From Alphaproteobacteria bacterium (GTDB lineage: Bacteria; Pseudomonadota; Alphaproteobacteria; Sphingomonadales; Sphingomonadaceae): a DNA stretch of 56,121 nt. Positions 1 through 8,834 of the stretch are shown here, one piece after another. A program made the translations under genes and the position numbers. The first letter of the stretch is position 1. Each line of letters starts with the position of its first letter. Below the pieces are notes generated by a model that worked only from the letters and a program-made list of their open reading frames with translations, did not search any database and was not told the origin of the DNA. The DNA is taken from the NCBI GenBank assembly GCA_019239415.1, contig JAFAZW010000094.1:1-56121 (forward strand), read 5' to 3'.

Positions 1-1390
1 GGAATTCGTCGGGGCCGGCCTGCACGACGAGTGCGCCGCCGACCGGCTGGCCTTGGGTCGGGTGCGGGTCGGACTTGATCCAGGTCCAGTCCCGTTCCCC
101 GAACGCCCATTGCTCGAACGAGACGGTGACGCGCCAGCGGCCGAGCACGATCGAGCGGTCGGCGGCATCGGCGCCCTTGGCGACGCCCCAGCTCGGATGG
201 TCGGCGGCGAGGCGCGCCCACGCCGGTCCTGCCTGAGCGAACAGCGCGAACTTGGACGCGAATGCGCCGAGCGATGCCGGGTCCTTGGCGCCGAGCGGGT
301 AATTGGAATAGCCGGTCGCGTCGGTGCCGAACGGCGCGACGCCGATCGCGCCGCGGCCGAGGATCGGCCAGACGTATCGCGCCTGGTCCGGCGCGTTACC
401 GAGCTCGGGCACGAACAGGGCGTTGTCCGGCCGTTCGTAATAAGCGAGGATCTGCGCGACCTCCCGCGCGTCGTGATTGTAGATGTCGGGGGCGACGAAA
501 TCGATATGGGGCGCCGCCGCCTTCCACACGTCGATCATGTTCCACTGCGGACCGCCGCTCGGCGTCGTCGAGGCCGCCCTCGCGTCGAACGGGTTGCCGA
601 GCGCCGAGTTGCAATACATCGGCAGCGCCATCACCGCCTTGCCGGCCGCGGCGATCTCGTCGGCATAGCGCGCCATGTGCCAGCTCGCGAACGCCTGGTC
701 GGCAAAGTCTCCGAACACTTCGCTCCAGCTGCCGCCCCTGCCCTTCAGCCGCGCGAGCGCCGACGGCACCGGGCCACGGAACAGCCGCTCGGCCTCGGGG
801 GAATGGTCGCGCGCCAGCCCGTAGCTGCCGATCTCGTTTTCGACCTGCACCATGATGACCTGATGGTCCGGATCGGAGTCGCGCAGATGGGTCATCAAGG
901 CGACGAAGGCGCGCTTGTCGGCCTCGAGCGTCGAGTGGCCGTGCGGCGACAGGACGCCGTGCGGCTTGCCGTCGGGGCGGACCATGCGCGGAAAGCGGCG
1001 GTTGTCCGTCTTGACCCATTCGGGCGCGTAATTGGGCGACGTGTTCTTCCACGTGGCGAACCAGAGGAGAACGAGCCGCACCTTCTCCTCTCGCGCCTGG
1101 CGCAGCAGTTCGTCCAGGTAGGAGAAGTCGAATCGTCCTTCGACGGGCTCGACCTGCTCCCAGGCGACGGGAATTTCGAGGGTGTTGGCGTGGAGGGCGC
1201 GGATGACGGGCCACACCTTCGGCAACACGGCCGGGTAGTTGCTCGAATTGTTCGCCTGGCCGCCGAGGATCACGAACGGCGTTCCGTCGACGAGCAAGGC
1301 GTGTCGTCCGCCCGGCTCTGCGACGATGCGCGGCAGCGGCGCCGCGGCCGAGAGGATCGCGGCCGCGGCCAGCAGGCTCAGGCGCTTCAC
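1..1390 (-). CDS. GH35-like beta-galactosidase with DUF5597 domain (3' end cut by window)
   Basis: My own translation from a GTG at 1390-1388 gives a signal-peptide-like N-terminus and then a clan GH-A TIM barrel. The acid/base motif is VENEIGSY (Asn185-Glu186). At the window edge the protein reads GGALVVQAGPDEF, which resembles the C-terminal DUF5597 domain that follows GH35 barrels in Caulobacter and Sphingomonas enzymes. The GTG overlaps the TGA of the upstream GH31 gene (GTGA at 1387-1390), so the two are translationally coupled. The likely role is periplasmic removal of beta-galactosyl residues from plant oligosaccharides. The family call is fairly firm; the substrate is inferred. About 463 codons are visible and the stop lies outside the window. 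Confidence 0.85.
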   Translation of the reverse strand, partial: MKRLSLLAAAAILSAAAPLPRIVAEPGGRHALLVDGTPFVILGGQANNSSNYPAVLPKVWPVIRALHANTLEIPVAWEQVEPVEGRFDFSYLDELLRQAREEKVRLVLLWFATWKNTSPNYAPEWVKTDNRRFPRMVRPDGKPHGVLSPHGHSTLEADKRAFVALMTHLRDSDPDHQVIMVQVENEIGSYGLARDHSPEAERLFRGPVPSALARLKGRGGSWSEVFGDFADQAFASWHMARYADEIAAAGKAVMALPMYCNSALGNPFDARAASTTPSGGPQWNMIDVWKAAAPHIDFVAPDIYNHDAREVAQILAYYERPDNALFVPELGNAPDQARYVWPILGRGAIGVAPFGTDATGYSNYPLGAKDPASLGAFASKFALFAQAGPAWARLAADHPSWGVAKGADAADRSIVLGRWRVTVSFEQWAFGERDWTWIKSDPHPTQGQPVGGALVVQAGPDEF

Positions 1391-3714
1391 GGACGGGCCT
1401 CGATCACCCGCACCAGCGGCTGCGGGTCCTGCCCGGTCGGCAGGCGGCCAGAGGCTGTCAGGCGGCGGGCGCGATCGTCCCAGCGCAGCGTGGCGCTGGT
1501 CCCCTGCCCTTGGCGGTAGCGGTTGGTGGTGCCGTCGTCGTCATAGAGGGTGAACGCGCCGTCGCGGCCGGGATAGACGCGCAACTCGGCAAGCCGCTGC
1601 GGCGACGCGGTGCTCGCCACCTCGATGCCGAGCGGCACGATCGACCCCGCCCGGACGAAGACGGGGATGCGGTCGATCGGCGCCGCGGCGGCGATCGTCT
1701 GGCCGCCCGCATAGCGCCGCTCCGTCCAGTAATCGTACCAGTCGCTGCCGGCCGGGAGGTAGACGCTGCGGCTCGTCGCGCCCTGCTCGGTCACCGGCGC
1801 GACGAGGAAGGCGGGGCCGAGCATATATTGGTCGCCGAGGTTCGCGGCGGCGGGATCGTTGGGAAAGTCCATGAACAGCGCGCGCATGAACGGCGCACCG
1901 GTCTCGTAGGTGTGGCGGCCGAGCGCGTAGAGATAGGGGAGGAGCCGGTAGCGCAGCGTCAGCCACTTGGCGAGGATCGGTTCGGCGGCCGCCCCGTACT
2001 CCCAGATCGCCGTGGCCGGCCTGAGACCATGGATGCGCAAGGTCGGGGTCAGCGCATTATACTCGAACCAGCGGACGAACAGCTCCGGATAATCGGGATA
2101 GTTCGCGCCCATCGCCTTCGCGCCCGCGGGATCGACGAGCGGCGCATGCGGCGCCTTCGGCCCGTTCGGCCATTGCCAGCCGCCGGTGTCGCTGCTCCAG
2201 TAAGCGAGGCCCGAGGCGGTGAAGCCGAGCCCGGCGGGCACCTGCCGCCGCAGCGCCTCCCACGTGGCATGGACGTCGGACGACCAGAAGATCGCCCCGG
2301 TGCGCTGCGCGCCGAGATAGGCGGCGCGGGCGAGGATGAGATTGCGAAGCTGCGGCCGGTCGCGCGCCGACCCCTCCGCCACGCCTTCGGTGTGCACGAG
2401 CGGGAAGAGGTTGTGATAGCGGTCGCCCGAGCCGATCGCGTAAGAGCCGCCGTCGGGCACCAGGTCGGGCTCGGTCTCGTCGAGCCAGAACCAGTCGAAA
2501 CCCTGGCTCGCGATATTGTCGCGGATCCTGCCCCAGAACCAGTCGCGCGCGTCGGGGTTGGTGCTGTCGATCAGCGCCCCGGCGCGATCGGAACGCATCG
2601 GCAGGCCGTCGATGACGTGGCCGTCCTTGTCGTGCAGGAACCAGCCCTTGGCGGCGAGCATGTCGTAATAGCGGCTCTCGCGCTCGAACCGCGGCCAGAC
2701 GCTGACGATGCTCCGCATCCCCATCGCGTGGAGGGCGTCGTTCATTCCCTTCGGATCGGGGAAGAGGCTGCGATCGATGTCGAGCTGGCCCATCCGCGTC
2801 CAGTAGAACCAGTCCAGCACCATCACGTCGAGCGGATAGCCGCGCTTCCGATAGCCTTCGGCGATGCCGAGCAGCTCCTGCTGGCTCTCGTAGCGCGCCT
2901 TGGACTGGATGAGCCCGAACGCGGCCTTGGGCGGCAGCGGCGTCTCGCCGGTGAGGCGGGCATAGCCGGCATAAAGTGCGTCGGTCGTCGCGCCGGAGAT
3001 GACGAAGAAGGAGACGCGCTCGCCCACCTCCGACTGCCAGCGCGTCGCATTGTGGAGGCCCGGGGAGACGGTGGTGGCGGACGGATTGTCCCAGACGATG
3101 CCGTAGCCTTTGTTCGTCACCATGAAGGGCACGCAGACCGTCTCCCCCGCCGGCGCGTCGTAATCGTGCCGGCAGTCGATGGTCCGGCCCTTGAGGTCGA
3201 GCACCCCCTCCTGGTTCTGGCCGAGCCCGTAATAATGCTCGTCGGCGGGCGCGGCGAAGGTCGCGCCGACCCGGAAGGTCTTCTCGCCGTTGACGACGTG
3301 CGGCGCCATCTCCCAGCCCGTCAGCTGAGCGAGCGGCGTGCCGTCGGCGCGGCCGATCGAGAGCGAGAGGGGCGGCAGCGAGGGCGCGAAATAGCGCTCC
3401 ATCTGGCTCGGCGCCTTCGGCCACGGCTGCGCCGCCACCCGCACGACGAGGCCGGCCGAGGCGAAGACGTCGCTCCCGGCCTCGCTCCGGTGCGCCCAGC
3501 CGGTGGCGTCGGGCTTCCCGATGACGCCGTAGCCGGCGGGGGCCGCCGCGAGCGCGGGATCCGTGGCGAGGGTGATCCGCACGATGTTCGGGCCGTAGGG
3601 CTCCACCGCCACATAGGCGCCGTGGCGGTCGACGGTGGCGAGCGGCGCCGCGGCCGCCACGCCGGGCATCGCCGCGGCGAGCAGGATCAGCCAATCTCTC
3701 CAGCGGGTTCGCAA
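1387..3714 (-). CDS. GH31 family alpha-glycosidase (alpha-glucosidase/alpha-xylosidase type), exported
   Basis: This 775-residue protein starts with a signal peptide (MRTRWRDWLILLAAAMPGVAAAA). An N-terminal beta-sandwich follows (about residues 25-240, with YYGLGQNQEGVLDLKG) and then the GH31 TIM barrel. The nucleophile region is FDWFWLDETEPD, where the Asp after WL is the expected nucleophile. The acid/base region is around FWSSDVHATW. The C-terminal beta domains end near VRVIEARP. It is the first gene of an operon with the GH35 gene downstream (4-base overlap). Together they would trim alpha- and beta-linked side residues, for example from xyloglucan-type oligosaccharides; that substrate is inference. 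The start is the ATG at 3714, divergent from the gene at 3897. Confidence 0.93.
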   Translation of the reverse strand: MRTRWRDWLILLAAAMPGVAAAAPLATVDRHGAYVAVEPYGPNIVRITLATDPALAAAPAGYGVIGKPDATGWAHRSEAGSDVFASAGLVVRVAAQPWPKAPSQMERYFAPSLPPLSLSIGRADGTPLAQLTGWEMAPHVVNGEKTFRVGATFAAPADEHYYGLGQNQEGVLDLKGRTIDCRHDYDAPAGETVCVPFMVTNKGYGIVWDNPSATTVSPGLHNATRWQSEVGERVSFFVISGATTDALYAGYARLTGETPLPPKAAFGLIQSKARYESQQELLGIAEGYRKRGYPLDVMVLDWFYWTRMGQLDIDRSLFPDPKGMNDALHAMGMRSIVSVWPRFERESRYYDMLAAKGWFLHDKDGHVIDGLPMRSDRAGALIDSTNPDARDWFWGRIRDNIASQGFDWFWLDETEPDLVPDGGSYAIGSGDRYHNLFPLVHTEGVAEGSARDRPQLRNLILARAAYLGAQRTGAIFWSSDVHATWEALRRQVPAGLGFTASGLAYWSSDTGGWQWPNGPKAPHAPLVDPAGAKAMGANYPDYPELFVRWFEYNALTPTLRIHGLRPATAIWEYGAAAEPILAKWLTLRYRLLPYLYALGRHTYETGAPFMRALFMDFPNDPAAANLGDQYMLGPAFLVAPVTEQGATSRSVYLPAGSDWYDYWTERRYAGGQTIAAAAPIDRIPVFVRAGSIVPLGIEVASTASPQRLAELRVYPGRDGAFTLYDDDGTTNRYRQGQGTSATLRWDDRARRLTASGRLPTGQDPQPLVRVIEARP

Positions 3715-3896
3715 CCGTCCCTCCTCGCCCGTCGCGGGCTCTTCCTATGGCCGCGGCGCCCGCCTTGTCGAGGCCGCCCGCGAGTGGCGCCGCCGCTCCC
3801 GGCGATCCTTCGCGGGCCCGATGGAAAAGCGCGTGATTTCCGCCGTTTCACGCGCTAGCGATACCGCTTCCAAGGCAAGCTTCCCGGGGACGGATC

Positions 3897-6746
3897 GTGC
3901 GGCATATCGGTTGGACCTGTTTTGCGGCCGCGGCCGCCTGCGCGGCGTCGCCGGCGCTCGCCAGCGAGACGCCGCTCTACCAGCCGGCGCCGGCCTGGGT
4001 GGTGCCGACGCCGGCGCCCGATCCGGCCCAGATCGCCAAGGATGCTCCGGCCGTCGTCATCTTCGATTCGCAGCAGCGCATCGAGAACGGCCGCCTCTCT
4101 TCCTATGTCGACACCGCGACGCGGGTCGCCTCGCCCGAAATGCTGTCGCAGCTCGCCACCCTCACCATCCCGTGGGCGCCGGACAAGGGCGACCTCATCG
4201 TCCACGAGCTCTCGATCCTGCGCGGCGACAAGCGCATCGACCTTCTCGCCCAGGGGCAGAGGTTCACCGTCCTGCGCCGCGAGCAGTCGCTCGAGCAGCG
4301 CGAGCTCACCGGCATCCTGACCGCGACGCTGCCGGTGGAGGGCCTCCAGGTCGGCGACATTCTCAGGCTCAGGCTCACGACGACGTCGAAGGACGGCGCG
4401 CTCGCCGGAAGGGTCCAGGGCGAGGAGGCGCTGGTCGCCGCCCCGGCGCGGGTCGGCTATGTCCACCTCGCCCTCTCCTGGCCGACCGCCGCCCCGCCGC
4501 GCTGGAAAGTCCATGCCGAGGGCGTCGCGCCGACGACGGCGGTGAAGGGCGACTATACCGAGCTCTCCTTCGCGCTGCCCGCGCCCAAGCAGCCCGACAT
4601 GCCGGCGGACGCGCCGACCCGCTTCCGCCACCCGCCGCTGATCGAGCTGACCAGCTTCGCCGACTGGGCCGACGTCTCTAAGGTGATGGCGCCGCTCTAC
4701 GCCACCGACGGCGCGATCGCCCTCGGCAGCCCGCTCGCCGCCGAGGTCGACGCGATCATGAAGGCGGAGGCGACGCCGCTCGGCCGCACCCAGCGGGCGC
4801 TCGAGCTGGTCCAGGACAAGGTCCGCTACCTCGCGGTCGGCATGAACGGCGGCAATTACGTGCCGCAGAAGCCGGCCCGGACCTGGGCGCTGCGCTACGG
4901 CGATTGCAAGGCGAAGACCCTGCTCCTGCTCGCCTTGCTCCACGCGATGAAGATCGAGGCGGAGCCGGTGCTCGCCCATATCCAGCTCGGCGACTTCGTG
5001 GCGGAGCGGTTGCCGAGCGTCGCCGCGTTCAACCACGTCCTCGTCAAGGCCGATGTCGGCGGCGAGACGCTGTGGCTCGACGGCACCGGCATGTGGTCGC
5101 GCCTGCCCGATATCCGCGACACCCCGCCCTTCCATACCGTCCTTCCCGTCCGCGCCGCGGGTGCCGAGTTGCTGCGCATCGTGCCGCGGGTGCCGGCCCG
5201 GCCGTTCATGGACGTGACGGTCGCGGCGGACGAGAGCAGCAGCGCCGACCTGCCCAGCGTGTTCGACGCCAAAGCGGTGGTGCGCGGCGGCGCGGCGGCG
5301 GCGATGAGCGCGAGCTTCTCCGAGCTGCCGGAGAAGCAGAAGCGGCAGGCGATCGGCCAGGTGCTGCGCGGCTTCGTCGGCGACGCCCGCATCGCCAGCG
5401 CGACCATGGCCACCGATCCCGTCGCCGGCACCCTGACCCTCACCGCGCGCGGCGTCACCGCGAGCCACTGGCGCACCGAGGACCGCCGGCTGAAGCGCCT
5501 TCTCGCCAGCGCCACCGCCGGCCTCGAATTCGCCCCCGACCGCACCCGCCCCGCCTGGAAGGCGATCCCGGTGGTGGCGGCGGGCCCGTTCGCCGCGCAC
5601 ATGCGGGTCGCGGTGCGGCTTCCCGACGGCGGCCGCGGCTTCACCCTCGAGGGCCAGCCGGAGACGGTCGCCCGCGTCGCCGGCGCCGCCATCGCCCGCT
5701 CCGCCCGCCTCGACGGCGGCACCGTCACCGTCGACGAGACGGTCGCGGCCGCCGGCGGCGAGATCGCCGCGGCCGACATCCCGTCGGAGCGCGACCGGGC
5801 CGCGGTGATCAAGGCCAACGCGCCGCGCCTCGTCGCCCCCGAGGCGACGCGGCGCTACTGGGAGCTGGCCGGCGCCGACCCGGCCGGCGCGACCCAGATC
5901 AAGGCGATCGACGACGTCTATACGGCCGTCATCGCCAACGACCCGGACGAGGTCGGCGGCTATGCGAGCCGCGCCGCCTTCCGCGAAGGCATCGGCGACC
6001 GCAAGGGCGCGCTCGCCGACCTCACCAGGGCGCTGGCGATCGAGCCGAGCGTCGCCCTCTACTTGCGCCGCGCCGCCGTCCGCGAAGTGCTCGGCGACGT
6101 CCCCGCCGCCGTCGCCGACGCCGAGGCCGCGCGCCAGCTCGACCCGTCCTCGGTCCAGGCCATCGCCAGCGTCGCCCGGCTCGACGCCGAGCATGGCGAC
6201 CTCGCCGGCGGCGTCGCCCTGCTCGACGAGCGCATCGCGCTGGGCGGCGACACCCGCGCCGCGCTCCAGGAGGCGAAGGCCGGGCTGATCGGCGAATATG
6301 GCGACGCGGCGGAGGCGGTGAAGCTCTACGACACCCTGGTCGTCGAGAAGCCCGGCTCGCCCTCGCTCCTCAACGGCCGCTGCTGGGTCAAGGGCACCCG
6401 CGCGCTGATGCTCGACACCGCGCTCAAGGACTGCACCGAGTCGATCGAGCTCAGTTCCGCGACCGGCGCCGCGCTCGACAGCCGGGCGATGGTCTGGTTC
6501 CGCATGGGCCGCTACGCCGAGGCGCTGCGCGACCTCGACGCCGTGCTCGCCGCGACGCCCGGCAAGTCGGCGAGCCGCTACCTGCGCGGCATCGTCCTCG
6601 CCCGCCTCCACCGCGACGCCGAGGCGGGCCGCGACCTCGCCATCGCCCGCCGCCTCGACCCCACCGTCGACAAGACCTACGGCCGCTTCGGCATCAAGCC
6701 CGAAGCGGCCGCAGCGGCGGCGGCGGCGGTGCGGGCGAAGGGCTGA
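3897..6746 (+). CDS. Exported DUF3857 / transglutaminase-like / TPR protein
   Basis: The 949-residue protein begins at a GTG, because no ATG fits the signal peptide (MRHIGWTCFAAAAACAASPALAS). Residues of about 45-260 match the DUF3857 beta-rich domain. Residues of about 270-400 are transglutaminase-like, with the papain-type triad visible as Cys near 337 (YGDCKAKT), His near 379 (FNHVLVKAD) and Asp near 396 (LWLDGTG). The C-terminal third, from about residue 660, is alpha-helical with TPR-like repeats (LADLTRALAIEPS, DSRAMVWFRMGRYAEALRDLDAVL). Such proteins are common and uncharacterised in Bacteroidetes and sphingomonads. It is a single gene divergent from the glycosidases. The triad suggests a peptidase or transamidase activity, but the substrate is unknown. 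Confidence 0.85.
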   Translation: MRHIGWTCFAAAAACAASPALASETPLYQPAPAWVVPTPAPDPAQIAKDAPAVVIFDSQQRIENGRLSSYVDTATRVASPEMLSQLATLTIPWAPDKGDLIVHELSILRGDKRIDLLAQGQRFTVLRREQSLEQRELTGILTATLPVEGLQVGDILRLRLTTTSKDGALAGRVQGEEALVAAPARVGYVHLALSWPTAAPPRWKVHAEGVAPTTAVKGDYTELSFALPAPKQPDMPADAPTRFRHPPLIELTSFADWADVSKVMAPLYATDGAIALGSPLAAEVDAIMKAEATPLGRTQRALELVQDKVRYLAVGMNGGNYVPQKPARTWALRYGDCKAKTLLLLALLHAMKIEAEPVLAHIQLGDFVAERLPSVAAFNHVLVKADVGGETLWLDGTGMWSRLPDIRDTPPFHTVLPVRAAGAELLRIVPRVPARPFMDVTVAADESSSADLPSVFDAKAVVRGGAAAAMSASFSELPEKQKRQAIGQVLRGFVGDARIASATMATDPVAGTLTLTARGVTASHWRTEDRRLKRLLASATAGLEFAPDRTRPAWKAIPVVAAGPFAAHMRVAVRLPDGGRGFTLEGQPETVARVAGAAIARSARLDGGTVTVDETVAAAGGEIAAADIPSERDRAAVIKANAPRLVAPEATRRYWELAGADPAGATQIKAIDDVYTAVIANDPDEVGGYASRAAFREGIGDRKGALADLTRALAIEPSVALYLRRAAVREVLGDVPAAVADAEAARQLDPSSVQAIASVARLDAEHGDLAGGVALLDERIALGGDTRAALQEAKAGLIGEYGDAAEAVKLYDTLVVEKPGSPSLLNGRCWVKGTRALMLDTALKDCTESIELSSATGAALDSRAMVWFRMGRYAEALRDLDAVLAATPGKSASRYLRGIVLARLHRDAEAGRDLAIARRLDPTVDKTYGRFGIKPEAAAAAAAAVRAKG

Positions 6747-7030
6747 GGGGGGCCGAGGGGCCGCAGTCCCGGCGGGACTCGCCCGGGACCCGCGGCGAGC
6801 CGGAGGGACCGGCGGCGAAGCCGGACCGCCGTGGCCGCCGCCCGGCGCTTTCCGGTGCGCTTGTCCGGCCGGGACCGGCCATGGCCGCGCCGCGGCCGGG
6901 GTGGCTGCCGGGGAATGGTCCGGTCCGTGCCGGGCGCGAGGCCGGGAATGGCCGGCGAGGACCGGGCCGCGGGCCGGCCGGATCGGCTGTCCCCCCTTCT
7001 CCCGTCATCCGGGCGAACGCCGGCTTCTCC
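6747..7030. other. Gene-free GC-rich spacer with short inverted repeats
   Basis: No frame here looks coding. The stretch contains several short GC-rich inverted repeats, such as GTCCCGGCGGGAC and CCGGCGGCGAAGCCGG. They could end transcription of the upstream gene, but no T-tract follows them. Confidence 0.5.
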
Positions 7031-8128
7031 TCACTTCCGCCGGGATCGTCGCATATCCTCGATCCGCCACCCGCCGAACAGCGGCACGCCGGGGTGGTGC
7101 GGCGGCCCGCCCGACGCCTTGCTCCACCCGGTGACCCGGTCGAGCGCCGGCAGCGGCGGCAGCTCCGGCGGCGGCGCGTGCGCGTCCTTCTCGATCGCCG
7201 CGCGCACCGCCTCTTCCTCGCGCGCCCGGGTCAGCTCCGCCGCCGACACCGCCCGCAGCCGCGCCAGATAGGCCTCCTCGCTCTCGCCGCGCCGGCGCGG
7301 ACGGTGCCCCGCCTCGCGCCCGCCGCGCACGCTGCCCCGGTGGAGGGCGAGCAGGTGCATCGCCTCGGTCGCGGTCATCGGCGGGATCGGCGCCGGCTCG
7401 GCGTCGAACCAGGCGTCGTCGGCATGGGCGTCCGGCGCTGCCGCCGCCCACGCCGCGCATTCGAGCCTGGTGTAGCCCATCTCCAGCGCCCGCCTCTTTT
7501 CTCGCGCAAAGGCCGGGTCGCGCTTCGCCCGGCGATAGAAGGCCGCCGCCGACGCTCCCGCCGCCGCGGCCGACAGCCGCACGTTGGCGGTCGCCGCCAG
7601 CGCCTGGAGGAACAGCTGCTCGGCCGCCTTGGTGAGCTTGCCCCGATGCGCCGGCCGCACCTGCAGCCGTCCGCTCTTCGTCCGCACCACCAGAGGCTCG
7701 CCACCCTGCGTCCTGAGAGCAGAGCCGCCGCGCCGCCGCGCGTCCTTGGCCCGCTCATCCCGAGCCCTTCGACGCCGCCTGTCGCCGTCGCTCAGGACAG
7801 GCTCCGGCCCTCGGCCCGAGTCGAGGGGCCGCGCATGGAACCGCGCATGCGCGTCGACCAGCGCGACGTCCCACTTGCTGGCGAAATCGGGATGTCCCGC
7901 GCGCCGATGCTGCATGGTCGAGTACTTCACCCCCACCTCCCGCGCCGACAGGCGGGCGTTGCCGGTGCGCGCGAGGGCGGCGAGGAACCGGGTGTTTTCT
8001 TGACGCTGTCGGGCTGTGAACGGACGGGCGATGGCGGCACCTGCGAGTCGATTGTTCGAAGTATGTTCTACCACACGCGAAAGGGATTGTCCACCGCAGC
8101 GCGCAAGTAGCCCTTGCGCTTTCCGCAC
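7031..8128 (-). CDS. Protein with two HTH-like (terminase-small-subunit-like) modules
   Basis: This 365-residue protein carries two similar modules. Module 1 is at about residues 37-95 (TARQRQENTRFLAALARTGN, SAREVGVKYSTMQHRRAGHP). Module 2 is at about 165-230 (LTKAAEQLFLQALAATANVR, AAAFYRRAKRDPAFAREKR). Both have the layout of small helix-turn-helix domains seen in phage terminase small subunits and in chromosomal sphingomonad proteins, so DNA binding is likely. An Arg-rich linker between them (about residues 100-140) is encoded by DNA that looks like a dispersed repeat (7754-7828). The start is uncertain: GTG at 8128, or an internal GTG at 8074. No other phage genes lie nearby. No function is assigned. 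Confidence 0.7.
   Translation of the reverse strand: MRKAQGLLARCGGQSLSRVVEHTSNNRLAGAAIARPFTARQRQENTRFLAALARTGNARLSAREVGVKYSTMQHRRAGHPDFASKWDVALVDAHARFHARPLDSGRGPEPVLSDGDRRRRRARDERAKDARRRGGSALRTQGGEPLVVRTKSGRLQVRPAHRGKLTKAAEQLFLQALAATANVRLSAAAAGASAAAFYRRAKRDPAFAREKRRALEMGYTRLECAAWAAAAPDAHADDAWFDAEPAPIPPMTATEAMHLLALHRGSVRGGREAGHRPRRRGESEEAYLARLRAVSAAELTRAREEEAVRAAIEKDAHAPPPELPPLPALDRVTGWSKASGGPPHHPGVPLFGGWRIEDMRRSRRK
7754..7828. repeat. REP-like sequence inside the coding region of 7031-8128
   Basis: The segment reads like a sphingomonad dispersed palindrome. It starts CTCATCCCGAGCCCTTCGAC, has CGCTCAGGACAGGCT in the middle, and ends GCCCGAGTCGAGGGGC. It is in frame and encodes the Arg-rich linker between the two HTH-like modules. 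That it is a repeat rests on resemblance to known sphingomonad repeats; no second copy of this exact type is in the window. Confidence 0.45.
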
Positions 8129-8163
8129 ACTATAGTCATCATATTCGGCGAAAAGCGAGGAGC

Positions 8164-8607
8164 ATGCCGCCGGTGCCGGAAGCCGAAGCCGCCTCAGGGC
8201 ACGAGGACGCGAATGCGCCGGAACAGCGGGCGGTGCGGGCGCTCCTCGCCGCCGAGCGCGCCCATGCGCACCGCGCCCTCCCGCCGAGCGACGCGTCGTG
8301 GCGCTTCCTCCTCGCCCTCTACGAAGCCGCGCTCTCCGGCCGCCGCCTGACCCCGGCAGAGGCCGCCGGCGCGGCCGCCGTCCCGCCCGACCAGGCCGAG
8401 CCGATCGCCGCGCATTTCGAGGCGGAGGCCTTCGCGGCGCGGCACGACGACGGCAGCCTCGGCCTCACCGACGAGGCCTCGGACTGCCTCGCTTTCTGGG
8501 TCCACGCCCTGACGGCGCTCGCGCCGGCCGGTCCCTGCGGCGTCACGCCTTCTCGAGCAACCGCAGCGGCTCCACCCCCAGCGCCCCCGCCAGAGCCTCC
8601 AGCGTAG
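8164..8607 (+). CDS. Small winged-helix-like (MarR-like) hypothetical protein
   Basis: This 147-residue protein has a helical core (SWRFLLALYEAALSGRRLTP, AEAAGAAAVPPDQAEPIAAH, then LGLTDEASDCLAFWVHAL) with the helix-helix-recognition-wing order of MarR-like wHTH domains. The tail is Ala/Pro-rich and low in complexity. Codon use matches the GC-rich host. Its last 65 bases overlap the XRE gene on the other strand, so either the C-terminus is shorter in practice or the two genes are tightly convergent. It lies divergent from 7031-8128. The regulatory role is inferred from fold resemblance only. Confidence 0.55.
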   Translation: MPPVPEAEAASGHEDANAPEQRAVRALLAAERAHAHRALPPSDASWRFLLALYEAALSGRRLTPAEAAGAAAVPPDQAEPIAAHFEAEAFAARHDDGSLGLTDEASDCLAFWVHALTALAPAGPCGVTPSRATAAAPPPAPPPEPPA

Positions 8608-8776
8608 CGATGGTGATGTTGCGCTCGCCGCGTTCGATCATCCCGACATAGGTGCGATGATAGCCGCACTGCTCGGCGAGCTTCTCCTGCGACAGCCCCT
8701 TGTGCGCCTTGCGGTGACGCCGGACGTTATCCGCGATCACCTGATGCAACCCACCCAGCTTCTTCGCCTTCCCCAT
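8543..8776 (-). CDS. XRE-family regulator resembling R-M controller (C) proteins
   Basis: The 77-residue protein is essentially one HTH_3 domain. Residues 28-50 (LSQEKLAEQCGYHRTYVGMI) followed by ERGERN and LEALAGALGVEPLRLL closely resemble C proteins of type II R-M systems (pattern LSQExLA...HRTYxxxIERGxRNPS). It lies 58 bases downstream of the restriction gene on the same strand. C genes usually precede the R gene, so this order is atypical. Its codon use is GC-rich like the host, unlike the island genes, so it may be a resident regulator. The start ATG at 8776 is 22 bases from the inverted repeat at 8798-8810. Confidence 0.85.
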   Translation of the reverse strand: MGKAKKLGGLHQVIADNVRRHRKAHKGLSQEKLAEQCGYHRTYVGMIERGERNITIATLEALAGALGVEPLRLLEKA

Positions 8777-8797
8777 GCGCGTGTTGGACGGGAATGC

Positions 8798-8810
8798 AGA
8801 CTATGCGTCT
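8798..8810. promoter_or_regulatory. Candidate C-box/operator upstream of the XRE gene
   Basis: AGACTATGCGTCT is a perfect 4+4 inverted repeat (AGAC-N5-GTCT), 22 bases before the XRE start. Another GACT element follows at 8814-8817. GACT/AGTC half-sites are typical of C-protein operators, so autoregulation is plausible. The site is short and the call rests on resemblance. Confidence 0.35.
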
Positions 8811-8834
8811 ACCGACTGTGGGTGGCGGTTGTGG

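Noticed and set aside
53-3858. Very long open frames on the plus strand opposite the two glycosidase genes
   Set aside because: They are Arg-rich antisense frames created by high GC at third positions; the minus-strand proteins have clear family motifs.
3855-6611. A 900-codon open frame opposite the DUF3857/TPR gene
   Set aside because: Its translation is repetitive and Arg/Gly/Asp-rich with no motifs, while the plus-strand protein has a signal peptide and catalytic triad.
7031-8607. A prophage remnant, because of the terminase-small-subunit-like modules
   Set aside because: No integrase, capsid, tail or lysis genes are nearby and codon use matches the chromosome.
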